Of a DNA stretch of 64,000 bases, positions 33,667 through 41,922 are shown piece after piece. The translations under genes and the position numbers were made by a program. The stretch comes from an uncultured bacterium (GTDB taxonomy: Bacteria; Bipolaricaulota; Bipolaricaulia; UBA7950; UBA9294). Every line of letters starts with the position of its first letter. The first letter of the stretch is position 1. The notes beneath the pieces are model-generated. The model saw nothing but the letters and a program-made list of their open reading frames with translations, had not been told where the DNA came from and searched no databases. Location: assembly GCA_903857865.1 (NCBI GenBank), contig CAIOGO010000009.1:1-64000 (forward strand). Reading direction: 5' to 3'.

Positions 33667-36600
33667 CTAGTCCGATGGAAGCACGATGAATGCTCGGCCT
33701 TCCGATCTTCCGAACACCTCTGGAAAGTAGAACTCGCGCGCGATCGCCGGAAGGACCTTGAACTCGCCCGGCTGAACGGCGCGGACCGTGTAGCGGTAGG
33801 TGTAGGTGCCGGCCGGGAGGTAGTCGGCGAACAGCGCCACCTTCTCGTCGCGCAGCTCGCTGCGCGAGTACCAGCGCCACCACCACCAGGGATATCGCAT
33901 CGAGGTCCCGCCCGACGACTCGCGGCGGATGCTCGGCCCGGTTTCCAGAACGCTCGTCGTGTCGAGCGTCGTGTTCACCGCCTCGCAGCCGGCGGGCAGC
34001 GGGTCTTCGACCACGACGTAGTAGAGGTCGTTCGGCGCAATGATCGTCAGGCGCACTTCGTACGTCTCTCCGACCGTCGCTTCTCTCACATCCGGGCATG
34101 TCGCGTCGAGATCGCATCCGCTCGGCGCGTACTGACGCGTGACGATGATCCCGCGCGCCAGGGCGCCCACTTCGTCGGCGGGCAGCTGGAGGTTGAGGTG
34201 GGCGGTGTAGTAGAGGACGCCGGGGCCTTCCTCGCGGAACACGGTGAGCGCGTGCCGATCGCTCGTCGAGAGCTCGCTGCCTGGGACGCTCACCGTGGCT
34301 GAGTCGCGCACCGTCTCCTGGGTTGCGGTGCCTTCGAGTTTCTGAGCCCCATCCCAAAGGACGCCGAACGCGTAGTCCGCGTCGAGTTCGCCCGTTGCGA
34401 CCATCCAGTCCGTCAACGAAACGAGGGCCCACGCGGTCTCCTGCGTCGTCTCCCAGATACCGCTCTTCCGTGCCACCATGAGCCAGCGGACGACGTTCGG
34501 AAGGAGCGCGTTCTTGGGGTCGAGGGCCACGAACGCGTCCAGGATGACGGCCGTCGACCGCGTGTCGGTGTTCATCGCCCACCCGTCGTAGTTCGCCTCC
34601 TCCCAGTGCATGCCGGTCGCGCTCTGGATCGACTCGTTCACCAGGTCGGAGAGGAGCGTGTCGATCTCCGTTCTCGGTCGCCCGAGCCGATCGAGTGCCA
34701 TGGCGAGGAACGCTTTGCCATAGTGACTGAGCTTGGCGCGATGGTCGAACAGCTGGTCGGCATACAGGCCGGCAGGATCGTTCCTTCCGGCGAGCGAGAG
34801 CACGAAGAGTATCCAGGCCTGGCGATTCGCCTCTCGGAAGGTTCCGAGATCCTCCTGCGACACGAGCGTCGACTCGAGACGGCGTGTCGCGCGGTCGAGA
34901 ACCTCGGGCCGCACGAGGATGTCCGCCTCCTGGAGGCGGAGGAGAGCGTAGGTGGCGTAGGCTGTGAGATACGGGCTCGATGCCTCGTCGGCCCACCAGC
35001 CCCAGCCTCCGTCGCCGTTCTGGCGGACGTAGAGCTTCTCGAGGCCCTCGAGTACCAGATCGTGGAGGCGGCTGGCGAGATCCTCATCCTCGATGCCGAG
35101 GAGCGTCAGGGCGCGGTAGGTCAGGACGTTTGGCAGGAATCGGCTTACCACCTGTTCCGTGCACTCGTACTCGAAGTGCTCGAGATAGCTGAGCCCTTCG
35201 GTCATCGCGGCCGCGAGCGAGGCGTCGAGACGCACGTCGAGCCGGCTTGTGTCCGGATCGTAGCTCTCTGGCAGGGCAATCGTCTCCGTGCGGCCGCCGG
35301 CCTTGCGGAGTTCGCCCGCCGTGCCGACGATCTCGGGAGCCGTGTAGCGGTGTACCGGGATCGTCCCCTCGGGCCCCGTCGTGAGTCGAGGCCGCGCGGC
35401 GTCCGACAGATCGCCGGACGTGGCACTCCACGCCACGTCGACGGCCTCCACGTCGAGCACGGTGACCCACCACACGGCCTGACTCTCCGAGCCCGCCAGG
35501 ACGCGAAGCGTCTGGCCCACCGGACCCTCGAGCTCGAGGCCCGCGGAGGCGAGCGTAACGTTGACGTTGAGATTGTCCTGCGTCTGATTGGTCACTGAAG
35601 CAGCCAATCGCACGCGGTCGCCCACGACGAAGAAGCGGGGCGCGACCGGACGCACGAGGAGCGGCTTCGTCACGAGGGTCTCCGTCGTCCCCTCGCCGAC
35701 CTTCGTATCGGTGGTGATGCCGACGGCGCGCACGACCCATGTCGTCAGGTTGTCCGGGAACTTGACGTTCAAGGTGGCGCGGCCGTCGGCGCCGGTGGTC
35801 ACCGTCGGGTTCCAGTAGGCGGTGTCGGCGAACGCCTCGCGCAGAGCCACCCCGGCCGGGAGCTGCGCGGCCGCCGAAGACCGCCCCGCGGCCTCGTCGA
35901 GGCCCGCCGTCGCCATCATCGGCGCGGGCGCCCCGGGCAGGGGGCCACGGCCTTCGGCGGCGACCTTGGTCATGTTCGCTGCGCCCATATCCCGCAGCTG
36001 TTCCAGAACGAGGCGCGACAAGGAGAGCGTGAGGGAACTCGACGTGCCCACACCGAGACCTCGCGGGCCGTAGAACGTCGAAGCGACGCGGTCCGGCTCG
36101 CGCGGGCTCAGGGTGAGAATGGCCTTGTCCACCACGTCGAGGGAGAACTGGCCCTGGACGGGCACTCCCTCCGCGTCCGTCACTGTGAGGGTGTAGCTCG
36201 CCGTCTGGCCGGGCAGGAGGCTCTCCTGCGGGCCTTCGAGCGAAACGTGGAGGAGGCGCGGCTCCGGATCGACGGAGAGGGTCACGTACCCCACCTTCAT
36301 GCTCGCGGTGTCGAGCCCGCCGGCCGCTCGCGCGGCCGTTCGGCCCTGGACAAGGACCACGCTCACGTAGATGTTCGGGACGTGGTCGTCTGTGATAGGG
36401 ATCGGTAGGACCGTGCTGTTCGATGGCAGGTGGAGAACCTGCTGCGACAGCACGCCGCCGCGCTCGACGGTGACGAGAGCCCACTGCTCGCCCGGGTAGG
36501 GACTTGGAACGAGGATCTGAGCCGTCTCCCCGACCTGGTAGGTCGTCTTGTCGCTGATGAGCGTCACCCGGTCGTCGTTGCTGCGGCGCCACGACACGGC

Positions 36601-39600
36601 CTCCGGCCCACTCACCCAAACGAAGACGCTGGTGCGCGTCGTGCGCTCCAACTCATCCAATCCTTCCACGGTGACCTTGTACGACCCGCCGGTCGGCGGC
36701 GTGAACGCGAAGGATCCGTCGCCCCGCTCGTCCGTGACCAGCGATCCGCTGTCGATGTCGATGTCCTCCGTCGTCCACTTCCACGTCCCGCCGCCCGACG
36801 CGTCGGACTCGAACGTGTTCTTCCACTCGCGGCGAACCACCGTGTAGCGTACGGCGCGCCCACTGGCTCGTTCGCCGGCCCAGTCGATCGAGACGGCGTT
36901 CAGCGTCATCGCCCGGCCCGCCTGGCCGATCGTCTGAGCGGCGGCGAGGCCGGCGTAGAACGAGGCTTGGTGGACCACGATCGTGGTGCGTCCGGAGATC
37001 GTGGATCCGTCGCGGCCGTAGGCCGTGGCCTCCACGGTGAGGAGGCGGCTTCCTCGCGCGACTCCGCCTTCGGCCTGCGGATCGCGCGAGGCGATGTCGC
37101 TCGGGAGTTCGATCAACAGAGCGCCCGAGGCGTCAGTTCGGCCGCTGCCATCGAGCACGGGCGTCGGCGGTGTCGGCGTCTGCCACCAGCAGCCGCGGCA
37201 AGTCCAGGGGTCGTCGATGTCGGAGAACGAGTACTGGCTAAACGCCGAGGGGGAGAACGTGTAGGACGACGATAGGACGCGCCACTCCACGCGCGCGTCG
37301 GCCACCGGAGCGCCGAAGAAGTACGACGCCTGAACCACGGCGTGCGCAGGGTCGCCCTTCGCGATTTCGTCTCGGTCAGCGGCGACGGTGACCTCGAACT
37401 CCGGCGCTCGGTACGCGGCGACCTGGAACGCGTGGGACTCCGACCGGTCTCCGACCTCGACGCTTAGCGTGTAGTCGCCGAGCGCCGCGTCGGCTGCGAG
37501 CGCGTGCTCACCGGAGATAGCGCCGAACTCGTCCAGGGCAAGCGTCTGCTCGTAGACCATATTCCAGTTTGCATCCCTGATTTGGACGTGCGCCTCGCGG
37601 ATCGCGGGCAGCGCGTAGTGAGCGTCCGCTTCGTCGCGCAGGAGGGCGCGGAAGTAGACCGTTTGGCCGGCTCGGTAGATGGGGCGATCGGAGTCGAGGT
37701 AGGCGCGGCCGGAAGGAGGCGTCTCGCTAGTGAAGCCGAACTCCCATGGCGTGATTCCGTCGCTCCATTCCGAACTCGAGAAGGCGAACGGGCTCTTCGC
37801 GCTGACCGTGAGGCCACGCCAGTCGAGCGAGGCGGTGCCGGGGAAGCGCGCCAGACCGCGACTGTCGCTGACGTCGACGTCGACCGTCTCCCCGTCTGCG
37901 TTCATGCCCGACAGAATCAGTCCGGCCACCGGCGCGCCGGTCTCGAGATCCGTGGCCCAGACGAGGGTCTCGGCCTCCGACGTCTTCATGACGAGGTGCG
38001 TCGGCGTCGAGATGAGCACGTGACGCCCTTGCCAGCGACTCCACTCCACGCCGTCGGCCTGGAGGTCGATGACGTAGATCCCAGGGGCAAGAGGGCCGCC
38101 GTCCTCGACGAGGTCGATGGGCGTGTAGCCGACCTCGTTCAGCGGGGATGAGACGGCGACGGACCACGTCCGACCGCGGCCACGCGCGGGCGGCGTGAAG
38201 TCGTACCAGTCCCTCATCGCTTCGAAGTACTCGGGGAGGTCCACTTGCGTCAGCGTGAGCGCGAGGCGGCTGGTGTTTCGATACGCGACGACGATGTGCG
38301 CCGGCTCGTAGGAGCTGTAGGTCCCCACGTTCCCGGGAACCTGCAGCCAAGTGGCCGGGTCGAGGGGCGCCGTCGTGAAGCGGACGGCCAGCTCCTGAGT
38401 CGTCTTGTTCCCGTAGGGGTCCTCGATTCCCGGACTGACGCTCACGGTGTACGTTTGGCTCGGCTGCGGAGAGAAGTAGATGACGTAGCGAAGGTCCCAC
38501 GAACTGAAGTAGCCGTACACGTCCTCCGGTTTTGGGGCGGGCTCGATCGTCACGTGCTTGAGGACGGTGCCTTCGTTGACGGGTGCAGTGAACTCGATGA
38601 TGAACGGCGAGTAGGGGTCGGTGTTCGTCTCGCCGGCGCGAGGCGTCGTTCCGAGAATCCGAAGCGTCGGCACAGTTCGGAACCGGAAACGGACGAAGTC
38701 GGTCGTGCCCAGTCCACCCGCCTGTGCGACTACGCCGGGTTCCAGCGTGACGACGTAGTGGCGGTTGAAAGCGAGGGGGGCGGCGGGTTCAAAGACGAGG
38801 TCGTTTCCGTCCGCCGAGAGGGTTCCTTGCACAGGGGAGGTCCAGAGCCCGAAGGCCGAGACCTCTCGCACCGAGAGACGCTTGCGCGCGGACTCCACGC
38901 CGATCGGCATGTTGAACGTCACGCGCAGGGAGTCGATGAGAGAGACCATCTCATCGCCGTCGCGCGGGTTCGTCCACACGACTTCCGGCCGGACGGTCGC
39001 GAAACGCCAGACCACGTCCGAGGCGAGGAGACCGCCGGTCGTGTCGGACAGGCCCGCGCGAACGGTCACGGTGTACTCCGTTCCTCCGAGAAGCGGTTGG
39101 CTCGGGGTGAAGACGTAGATCGAGGTGTTCAGCCACTCTCCCGTGCCCGCGACATCGGGCTCGAAGGCGAGGGGATCGGGCAGGGGGGTTGTTCCCGGCG
39201 CGGACAGGGCCGAGAGCGCGACGACGGGGCGGTTGAACAGAACCGTGATCGAGCTGTCTGCGGCGATGCCGGTCGCGCCGTCGACCGGGACGACTTGCGT
39301 CACGGTGAGGAATCCCACCGTGTGTAGCCGCAACGAGAAGGGGTCTGCAAGCGGGATCGCGTTCCGGTCGCGGGCCGTGGCGGCCACGCTCACGGTGTAG
39401 ACGGCGTCGCGTTCCCAGGGTTGCGACGGGGTGAATTGGATCGTCGCGTCCGACGTCCACTCCCAGCGTCCAGCCGTCTCGGGCGCGATCCCGACGGCGT
39501 CCTCAAGCGAGGCGCGGTCCATCGGTCGGTCGAAGACAAGTCGGATCGCTCCATTGACAGCCAGTTCTTCGCCGCGCGTCGGCGAGGTCTCCACGACTCG

Positions 39601-39726
39601 TGGAGGAGCGATCTCCGCGTTCGTCGCGGAGGATGCAGCGCCCCACGTCGGACACGCTGCCGCAAAGGCAGACACTCCCAAGAGAACGAGGACTCTCAAC
39701 GCCCTTTCCGCCGACCTCATATTCAT
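33667..39726 (-). CDS. Bacterial alpha-2-macroglobulin with thioester
   Basis: 2019 residues. Family members trap attacking proteases through a bait region and a reactive thioester. Signal peptide, then Cys25 in FAAAC; Ala rather than Leu at -3 makes it a poor lipobox. Four Big_5-type Ig-like repeats open the protein (ETSPTRGEELAVNG, VVPVDGATGIAAD, WTNPRDGDEMVS and GTTPRAGETNTD). Macroglobulin domains follow (DSDRPIYRAGQTVYFRALL is the MG2-type core), then the A2M domain and the thioester CTEQ at 1522-1525 (bases 35152-35163) with the alpha/alpha barrel. The C-terminal domain has WWWWRWYSRSELRDEKVALF. It exceeds E. coli YfhM (about 1650 aa). No PBP1C gene is adjacent. Confidence 0.92.
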   Translation of the reverse strand: MNMRSAERALRVLVLLGVSAFAAACPTWGAASSATNAEIAPPRVVETSPTRGEELAVNGAIRLVFDRPMDRASLEDAVGIAPETAGRWEWTSDATIQFTPSQPWERDAVYTVSVAATARDRNAIPLADPFSLRLHTVGFLTVTQVVPVDGATGIAADSSITVLFNRPVVALSALSAPGTTPLPDPLAFEPDVAGTGEWLNTSIYVFTPSQPLLGGTEYTVTVRAGLSDTTGGLLASDVVWRFATVRPEVVWTNPRDGDEMVSLIDSLRVTFNMPIGVESARKRLSVREVSAFGLWTSPVQGTLSADGNDLVFEPAAPLAFNRHYVVTLEPGVVAQAGGLGTTDFVRFRFRTVPTLRILGTTPRAGETNTDPYSPFIIEFTAPVNEGTVLKHVTIEPAPKPEDVYGYFSSWDLRYVIYFSPQPSQTYTVSVSPGIEDPYGNKTTQELAVRFTTAPLDPATWLQVPGNVGTYSSYEPAHIVVAYRNTSRLALTLTQVDLPEYFEAMRDWYDFTPPARGRGRTWSVAVSSPLNEVGYTPIDLVEDGGPLAPGIYVIDLQADGVEWSRWQGRHVLISTPTHLVMKTSEAETLVWATDLETGAPVAGLILSGMNADGETVDVDVSDSRGLARFPGTASLDWRGLTVSAKSPFAFSSSEWSDGITPWEFGFTSETPPSGRAYLDSDRPIYRAGQTVYFRALLRDEADAHYALPAIREAHVQIRDANWNMVYEQTLALDEFGAISGEHALAADAALGDYTLSVEVGDRSESHAFQVAAYRAPEFEVTVAADRDEIAKGDPAHAVVQASYFFGAPVADARVEWRVLSSSYTFSPSAFSQYSFSDIDDPWTCRGCWWQTPTPPTPVLDGSGRTDASGALLIELPSDIASRDPQAEGGVARGSRLLTVEATAYGRDGSTISGRTTIVVHQASFYAGLAAAQTIGQAGRAMTLNAVSIDWAGERASGRAVRYTVVRREWKNTFESDASGGGTWKWTTEDIDIDSGSLVTDERGDGSFAFTPPTGGSYKVTVEGLDELERTTRTSVFVWVSGPEAVSWRRSNDDRVTLISDKTTYQVGETAQILVPSPYPGEQWALVTVERGGVLSQQVLHLPSNSTVLPIPITDDHVPNIYVSVVLVQGRTAARAAGGLDTASMKVGYVTLSVDPEPRLLHVSLEGPQESLLPGQTASYTLTVTDAEGVPVQGQFSLDVVDKAILTLSPREPDRVASTFYGPRGLGVGTSSSLTLSLSRLVLEQLRDMGAANMTKVAAEGRGPLPGAPAPMMATAGLDEAAGRSSAAAQLPAGVALREAFADTAYWNPTVTTGADGRATLNVKFPDNLTTWVVRAVGITTDTKVGEGTTETLVTKPLLVRPVAPRFFVVGDRVRLAASVTNQTQDNLNVNVTLASAGLELEGPVGQTLRVLAGSESQAVWWVTVLDVEAVDVAWSATSGDLSDAARPRLTTGPEGTIPVHRYTAPEIVGTAGELRKAGGRTETIALPESYDPDTSRLDVRLDASLAAAMTEGLSYLEHFEYECTEQVVSRFLPNVLTYRALTLLGIEDEDLASRLHDLVLEGLEKLYVRQNGDGGWGWWADEASSPYLTAYATYALLRLQEADILVRPEVLDRATRRLESTLVSQEDLGTFREANRQAWILFVLSLAGRNDPAGLYADQLFDHRAKLSHYGKAFLAMALDRLGRPRTEIDTLLSDLVNESIQSATGMHWEEANYDGWAMNTDTRSTAVILDAFVALDPKNALLPNVVRWLMVARKSGIWETTQETAWALVSLTDWMVATGELDADYAFGVLWDGAQKLEGTATQETVRDSATVSVPGSELSTSDRHALTVFREEGPGVLYYTAHLNLQLPADEVGALARGIIVTRQYAPSGCDLDATCPDVREATVGETYEVRLTIIAPNDLYYVVVEDPLPAGCEAVNTTLDTTSVLETGPSIRRESSGGTSMRYPWWWWRWYSRSELRDEKVALFADYLPAGTYTYRYTVRAVQPGEFKVLPAIAREFYFPEVFGRSEGRAFIVLPSD

Positions 39727-40059
39727 GACTGCCCCCTAGTGGTTGTGTCGCGTCGTATGGTTCGTGCCACTGTGGTCCATTCCCGTGACCCCGTCAACCC
39801 GCCTGTAGCATACCCAACACCGCCGCCCCCTCCGTCGTTTCGTTCCCGCCGAGGCAGAGAGACTCGAGGGTGCGGGGAGGCGCAAGAGCAGCAGCCGGCG
39901 GATGTCTAACAGTAGGGTGTGGGTGGCACAATCAGGTCGTTGTTCCTTGACAAGTGAACAGAGACAGACCGAAACCCGCAGTGCGGGTGTTTGAACCTCG
40001 ATCTGAAGATTGCGGCGGGTGGTCCGCCGCAATGCACAAGTCCTCATTCGAAGTATCTA
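39727..40059. other. Long noncoding leader region with two perfect hairpins
   Basis: This stretch precedes the riboswitch. ACCCGC/GCGGGT (39974-39988) forms a 6-bp stem with an AGT loop. ATTGCGGCGG (40009-40018) and CCGCCGCAAT (40024-40033) form a perfect 10-bp stem with loop GTGGT. TTGACA at 39947-39952 is a perfect -35, but no acceptable -10 lies 16-18 nt downstream, so the transcription start is not fixed. The left part (39727-39940) shows nothing recognisable beyond the minus-strand promoter region of the macroglobulin gene. Confidence 0.45.
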
Positions 40060-40151
40060 CCAAAGGCAAACCAACCGAAAGGATGGGACGCAAAGCTACG
40101 GACCTTCTAGGCAGCTCTGCGTCGGCTCTCAAGGCCGGCGCGAACTCTTGA
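40060..40151 (+). ncRNA. Upstream GEMM-I-like element, 5' half conserved, 3' half divergent
   Basis: AGGCAAACC at 40064-40072, a GAAA-capped hairpin at 40071-40086 and GGGACGCAAAGC at 40085-40096 with ACGGAC after it match the first half of the c-di-GMP-I (GEMM) consensus and the second copy 90 nt downstream. The closing GGGTTGCC strand expected at the 3' end is missing. Instead TCTCAAG (40127-40133) pairs with CTTGAGA (40147-40153), linking it to the next aptamer. It may be a decayed or variant aptamer in a tandem arrangement. Confidence 0.55.
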
Positions 40152-40239
40152 GAAACGCAAACCAGGGGAAACCCTGGGACGCAAAGCCACGGACCCTCAG
40201 GCGACCGAAAGGCCGCCGGGTAGCCGGGTTGCCGCAGCG
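40152..40239 (+). ncRNA. Cyclic-di-GMP-I riboswitch aptamer (GEMM-I)
   Basis: All conserved GEMM-I blocks are in order: ACGCAAACC (40155-40163), a hairpin capped by GGAAAC, GGGACGCAAAGCCACGGA (40176-40193), a second hairpin with a GAAA loop (40202-40215), and AGCCGGGTTGCC (40222-40233), which closes P1 with GCAAACC. The base just 5' of CAAACC is G, as in c-di-GMP-binding members; cGAMP-selective GEMM-Ib members have A there. It lies 62 nt before the start codon of a secreted protein gene. Known family function: binds c-di-GMP and controls surface and motility genes. Confidence 0.9.
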
Positions 40240-40291
40240 CCTAATGGTGGCCGAGCCGCTAGATGCGCTCGAACAAACAACCATTAGGAGG
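40240..40291 (+). promoter_or_regulatory. Riboswitch expression platform: stem sequestering the Shine-Dalgarno
   Basis: CCTAATGGT (40240-40248) is perfectly complementary to ACCATTAGG (40280-40288). The right arm overlaps the ribosome-binding site AGGAGG (40286-40291), which lies 9 nt before ATG 40301. An inner GAGC/GCTC pair lies in the loop. The left arm begins directly after the P1 strand of the aptamer, so ligand binding could decide whether this stem forms. It points to translational rather than terminator control. On or off direction cannot be told by eye. Confidence 0.7.
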
Positions 40292-40300
40292 TGCTTTGTA

Positions 40301-40771
40301 ATGAGGATGCTTAAGGTAGTGGGTATGGCGATGTTGGTGGCGGCGATGGTCGTTGGCATGGCAGCGGTTTCGTTCGCGGCGTCTTCGGCAGTGTCCGCGA
40401 ACGCCTCGTTCTCGATTCCGTCGTGGATCTCTCTCTCCATCGTCGGCAACGGCGACGTGAGCTTCGCGAGCATCACCGGCCCTGGGACGTACAACGGCTC
40501 GAACGGCACCCAGCTTCGCGTGCTGAGCACGGCGAACTGGTCACTGTCGAACACGATTCTCTGGGCGAGCCCGAGCTCGAAGATGCCTGTTGGCGCGAGC
40601 CAGGCCACGATTGACGCGAGTCTCCAGCGGACGTTCGACAAGACGTCCGGGGCCTGGGGTAGTCAGACGGTGAACGTCTCCTACAGGCTCGTCCTCACGA
40701 GCGACGACCTGGCGACCCTGCCGCAGGGCGACTACAGCTTGGTCGTCCAGTACACGGCGACGACGAACTAG
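40301..40771 (+). CDS. Small secreted beta-sandwich-like protein under c-di-GMP riboswitch control
   Basis: 156 residues from ATG 40301; longer in-frame starts upstream lie inside the riboswitch and are not credible. The signal peptide (MRMLKVVGMAMLVAAMVVGM to AAVSFA, cut before SS) leaves about 130 residues. The mature chain alternates strands and ends with LPQGDYSLVVQYTATTN, a pattern common in pilin-, coat- and WxL-like structural proteins; I cannot assign a family. It has no cysteines and no sorting signal. c-di-GMP control suggests a surface or biofilm role. Terminator-like stems follow at 40807 and 40963. Confidence 0.8.
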   Translation: MRMLKVVGMAMLVAAMVVGMAAVSFAASSAVSANASFSIPSWISLSIVGNGDVSFASITGPGTYNGSNGTQLRVLSTANWSLSNTILWASPSSKMPVGASQATIDASLQRTFDKTSGAWGSQTVNVSYRLVLTSDDLATLPQGDYSLVVQYTATTN

Positions 40772-40806
40772 CCGCAACATCAGCAGAACCACCCTAGAGA
40801 TGAAGG

Positions 40807-40838
40807 AAAGGGGGCGGCGATCCGCCCCCTCTCCGTCT
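40807..40838 (+). terminator. Terminator-like hairpin after the riboswitch-controlled gene
   Basis: AGGGGGCGG (40809-40817) pairs perfectly with CCGCCCCCT (40822-40830) around CGAT, 37 nt after the stop. It is followed by CTCCGTCTGTCC, a weak pyrimidine tract. Confidence 0.6.
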
Positions 40839-41000
40839 GTCCCCTGTTCACGACGTCTCATGGATTCCTCAAGCGAGCCTCACAGATCCCTCACAACGAC
40901 CTTCTAGGCTCCTTCTGTTCTAACGAAAGTTAGACATCTCGCACCCCCGATACCAGCCCTCCGGGAGAGGGACATTCGTGTCCCTCTCCCTTGGCTTTTC
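40839..41000 (+). ncRNA. Candidate small structured RNA ending in a 12-bp UUCG terminator
   Basis: Between the two stems lies about 120 nt without an ORF. It contains TCTAAC-GAAA-GTTAGA (40919-40934), a perfect stem with a GNRA loop, followed by the very stable terminator stem at 40963-40990. The 12-mer GACCTTCTAGGC at 40898-40909 also occurs in the upstream aptamer-like element (40101-40112). It could be a separate sRNA or just the 3' UTR of the secreted-protein mRNA. No promoter was identified. Confidence 0.3.
40963..41000 (+). terminator. Strong intrinsic terminator with UUCG tetraloop
   Basis: GGGAGAGGGACA (40963-40974) pairs perfectly over 12 bp with TGTCCCTCTCCC (40979-40990) around a TTCG loop. 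TTGGCTTTTC follows. It lies 66 nt before the next start codon. Confidence 0.8.
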
Positions 41001-41065
41001 AAGGCCTCGGTGTCCTCTTCCCCTTTCCCTCAGCTCTCCCTTCTGGGAAGATAGAGGCGAGGATC

Positions 41066-41878
41066 ATGCTGACCAAGGCCGAGACGCGCGTTGTGGTGTC
41101 ACTCCAGGAGAAGAAGGCTCGCGAACGCCTCGGCCTCTACGTCGCTGAGGGGGACAAGCTGGTCCGCGAGGCGCTCGCCCTCGGGTGCGCCGTGGAGACC
41201 GTCTACGCGATTTCCGGATGGATTCGTGACACCTCGAGTCTGTTGGAGGCTTTCCCGGGAGCAGTCGTCGAAGTGTCCGCCGACGAGCTGCGCCGGCTGA
41301 GCGCGCAGAAGACACCGAACGGCGCTCTTGCCCTCATTCGGCAGTCCCGCCCCCCACTCGACTGGAGAGCCATCGGTGCGGACCTTGTGCTCGTCCTCGA
41401 CGCGGTGCGGGACCCCGGCAACCTCGGCGGTCTCCTTCGCGTCGCCGCGTGGTTCGGGATCGCGGACGTCGTGGCGTCGCCCGACAGCGCGGACGTCTTC
41501 CAGCCCAAGGTTGTGCAGGCAAGCATGGGCGCGCTCTTTCACGTGCGTGTGCACTCTCTCGAAGTGGCGCCGTTTCTCGTCGAGGCGCGGGATCGCGGAC
41601 TGCCCATCTACGGTGCGGTGCTTCAAGGGGACTCGATCTACGAGGTCGACCTTGAGCGCCGCGGCCTCATCCTGTTCGGAAACGAGTCCTCCGGCCTGTC
41701 GGAGCAGCTGCTACGGTTCGTGTCCCATCGCCTCGTGATTCCGGCGTGGCGAGAAAGCGGTCCCGGACGGGATTCCCTCAACGTGACGATGGCCGCCGCC
41801 GTCGTCTGCTCCGAGTTCCGTCGCCGCGCCTCCCGCTCGGGTGCTGGCGAGGAGGAACGCCGCAAAGTACGGGCGTGA
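41066..41878 (+). CDS. SpoU/TrmH-family RNA 2'-O-methyltransferase
   Basis: 270 residues from ATG 41066 (GAGG 8 nt upstream). The N-terminal part (about 1-95) is the L30e-like substrate-binding domain. The SPOUT knot has the three family motifs: NLGGLLRVAAWFG (motif 1), LFGNESSGLSEQLL (motif 2) and DSLNVTMAAAVVCSEF (motif 3). Such enzymes methylate ribose 2'-OH in rRNA or tRNA using SAM. Size and motifs fit RlmB or TrmH-like proteins, but the target nucleotide cannot be assigned. It precedes gltX by 44 nt on the same strand. Confidence 0.88.
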   Translation: MLTKAETRVVVSLQEKKARERLGLYVAEGDKLVREALALGCAVETVYAISGWIRDTSSLLEAFPGAVVEVSADELRRLSAQKTPNGALALIRQSRPPLDWRAIGADLVLVLDAVRDPGNLGGLLRVAAWFGIADVVASPDSADVFQPKVVQASMGALFHVRVHSLEVAPFLVEARDRGLPIYGAVLQGDSIYEVDLERRGLILFGNESSGLSEQLLRFVSHRLVIPAWRESGPGRDSLNVTMAAAVVCSEFRRRASRSGAGEEERRKVRA

Positions 41879-41922
41879 CCCGCCGGAGTACAATGCCGGC
41901 ACGAGAAGAGGGGGGTCTAGGC

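Noticed and set aside
39947-39975. Perfect TTGACA that could be the riboswitch promoter
   Set aside because: The hexamers 16-18 nt downstream (CCGAAA, CGAAAC, GAAACC) do not resemble a -10, so it was not listed as a promoter.
40010-40300. Upstream extension of the secreted-protein ORF through the leader
   Set aside because: The sequence is the structured riboswitch, and the signal peptide and AGGAGG fix the start at 40301.
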